Assembly: GCF_015776785.2 (NCBI RefSeq)
Contig: NZ_LFMD02000002.1
Span: 1 to 34,806 of the forward strand
DNA from: Kitasatospora sp. SUK 42
Lineage (GTDB): Bacteria; Actinomycetota; Actinomycetes; Streptomycetales; Streptomycetaceae
Length of the DNA stretch: 34,806 nucleotides
Reading direction: 5' to 3'
In this document: piece by piece, positions 34,599 through 34,806 of the stretch
How the letters are laid out: each line of letters starts with the position of its first letter
How positions within the stretch are numbered: position 1 is the first letter of the stretch
Translations under genes and position numbers: made by a program
Notes under the pieces: model-generated
Database searches by the model: none
Seen by the model: only the letters and a program-made list of their open reading frames with translations
Told to the model about the DNA's origin: nothing

Positions 34599-34806
34599 TC
34601 ACCGGGCGGCCGCGGTGTCGGCGAGGGCCCGGAAGATCAGGGCGGTGGAGGTGGCGCCCGGGTCCTGGTGGCCGCTGCTGCGGGCGCCGAGGTAGGACGC
34701 CCGGCCCTTGCGGGCCTGGAGCGGGATGGTGGCGCGCATCCCCTCCTCGGCGGCGGCCGCGGCGGAGCGCGCGGCCTCGGCGAGACCGGCGCCGGCGCTG
34801 TCCCGG
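34599..34806 (-). CDS. dhaL: Dihydroxyacetone kinase, ADP-binding subunit DhaL, C-terminal part
   Basis: The minus strand encodes the C-terminal 68 or so residues of the protein, ending in [14 protein letters not shown] and a TGA at 34599-34601. The segment [18 protein letters not shown] followed by [18 protein letters not shown] is the characteristic C-terminal signature of DhaL. This subunit binds the nucleotide in dihydroxyacetone phosphorylation. The start lies beyond the window, and the partner dhaK is presumably upstream there. Confidence 0.88.
   Translation of the reverse strand, partial: RDSAGAGLAEAARSAAAAAEEGMRATIPLQARKGRASYLGARSSGHQDPGATSTALIFRALADTAAAR

Noticed and set aside
1..34806. 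tRNA, rRNA, insertion sequences, integrase/attachment sites
   Set aside because: I saw no transposase or integrase coding sequence and no tRNA-like cloverleaf or rRNA sequence. A covariance-model scan was not possible here.

Overview
The window is very GC-rich with strong third-position G/C bias. With its gene families (MbtH-partnered NRPS, Methyltransf_19 family, an ABC sugar importer lacking its own ATPase gene, a TTA codon in a secreted-protein gene, an XRE/NB-ARC/TPR protein) this points to an actinomycete, most likely Streptomyces or Kitasatospora. That assignment is inference from composition and family membership.

Region 1 (1-20519, + strand) is the 3' half of a non-ribosomal peptide synthetase (NRPS) locus. 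A giant NRPS gene enters from the left edge already inside an adenylation domain. It then encodes five complete C-A-PCP modules, the fourth with an embedded N-methyltransferase, and ends in a type I thioesterase. Hand-read pocket codes give: unassigned (acidic pocket), Pro, Phe, N-methyl-Tyr, and a Val-like or other hydrophobic residue, after at least one residue loaded upstream. No epimerisation domain is present in this part. An MbtH protein, a cytochrome P450, an SRPBCC-fold protein and a 62-aa protein of unknown function follow with gaps of at most about 30 nt. A strong hairpin at 20525-20561 closes the run, so these genes probably share one transcript and the last three may tailor or help release the peptide. 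I cannot name the product.

Region 2 (20665-24416) holds a DUF899 thioredoxin-like protein, a convergent conserved hypothetical gene, and a divergent marR / DHA2-type MFS exporter pair. The space between the last two contains a striking operator-like array: TGTGCA/TGCACA hexamers phased every 9 bp over 90 bp. The exporter appears to lack a normal start codon.

Region 3 (24417-26982) is a divergon. An XRE-cupin regulator faces a translationally coupled class II aldolase and a DapA-family lyase/synthase. The divergent intergenic region contains a 16-bp direct repeat and a nearly perfect long inverted repeat. A 19-bp perfect inverted repeat overlaps the regulator's 3' end.

Region 4 (26993-30993) holds an XRE/NB-ARC/TPR STAND protein on the minus strand and a divergent Methyltransf_19 family methyltransferase.

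Region 5 (31050-34806) holds a minus-strand CUT1 sugar importer operon (binding lipoprotein and two permeases, with overlapping genes). It resembles the DasABC chitooligosaccharide importer, has a DasR-like core site upstream and a TTA codon in the signal peptide. A lone Imm51-type immunity gene and the 3' end of a dihydroxyacetone kinase DhaL gene finish the window.
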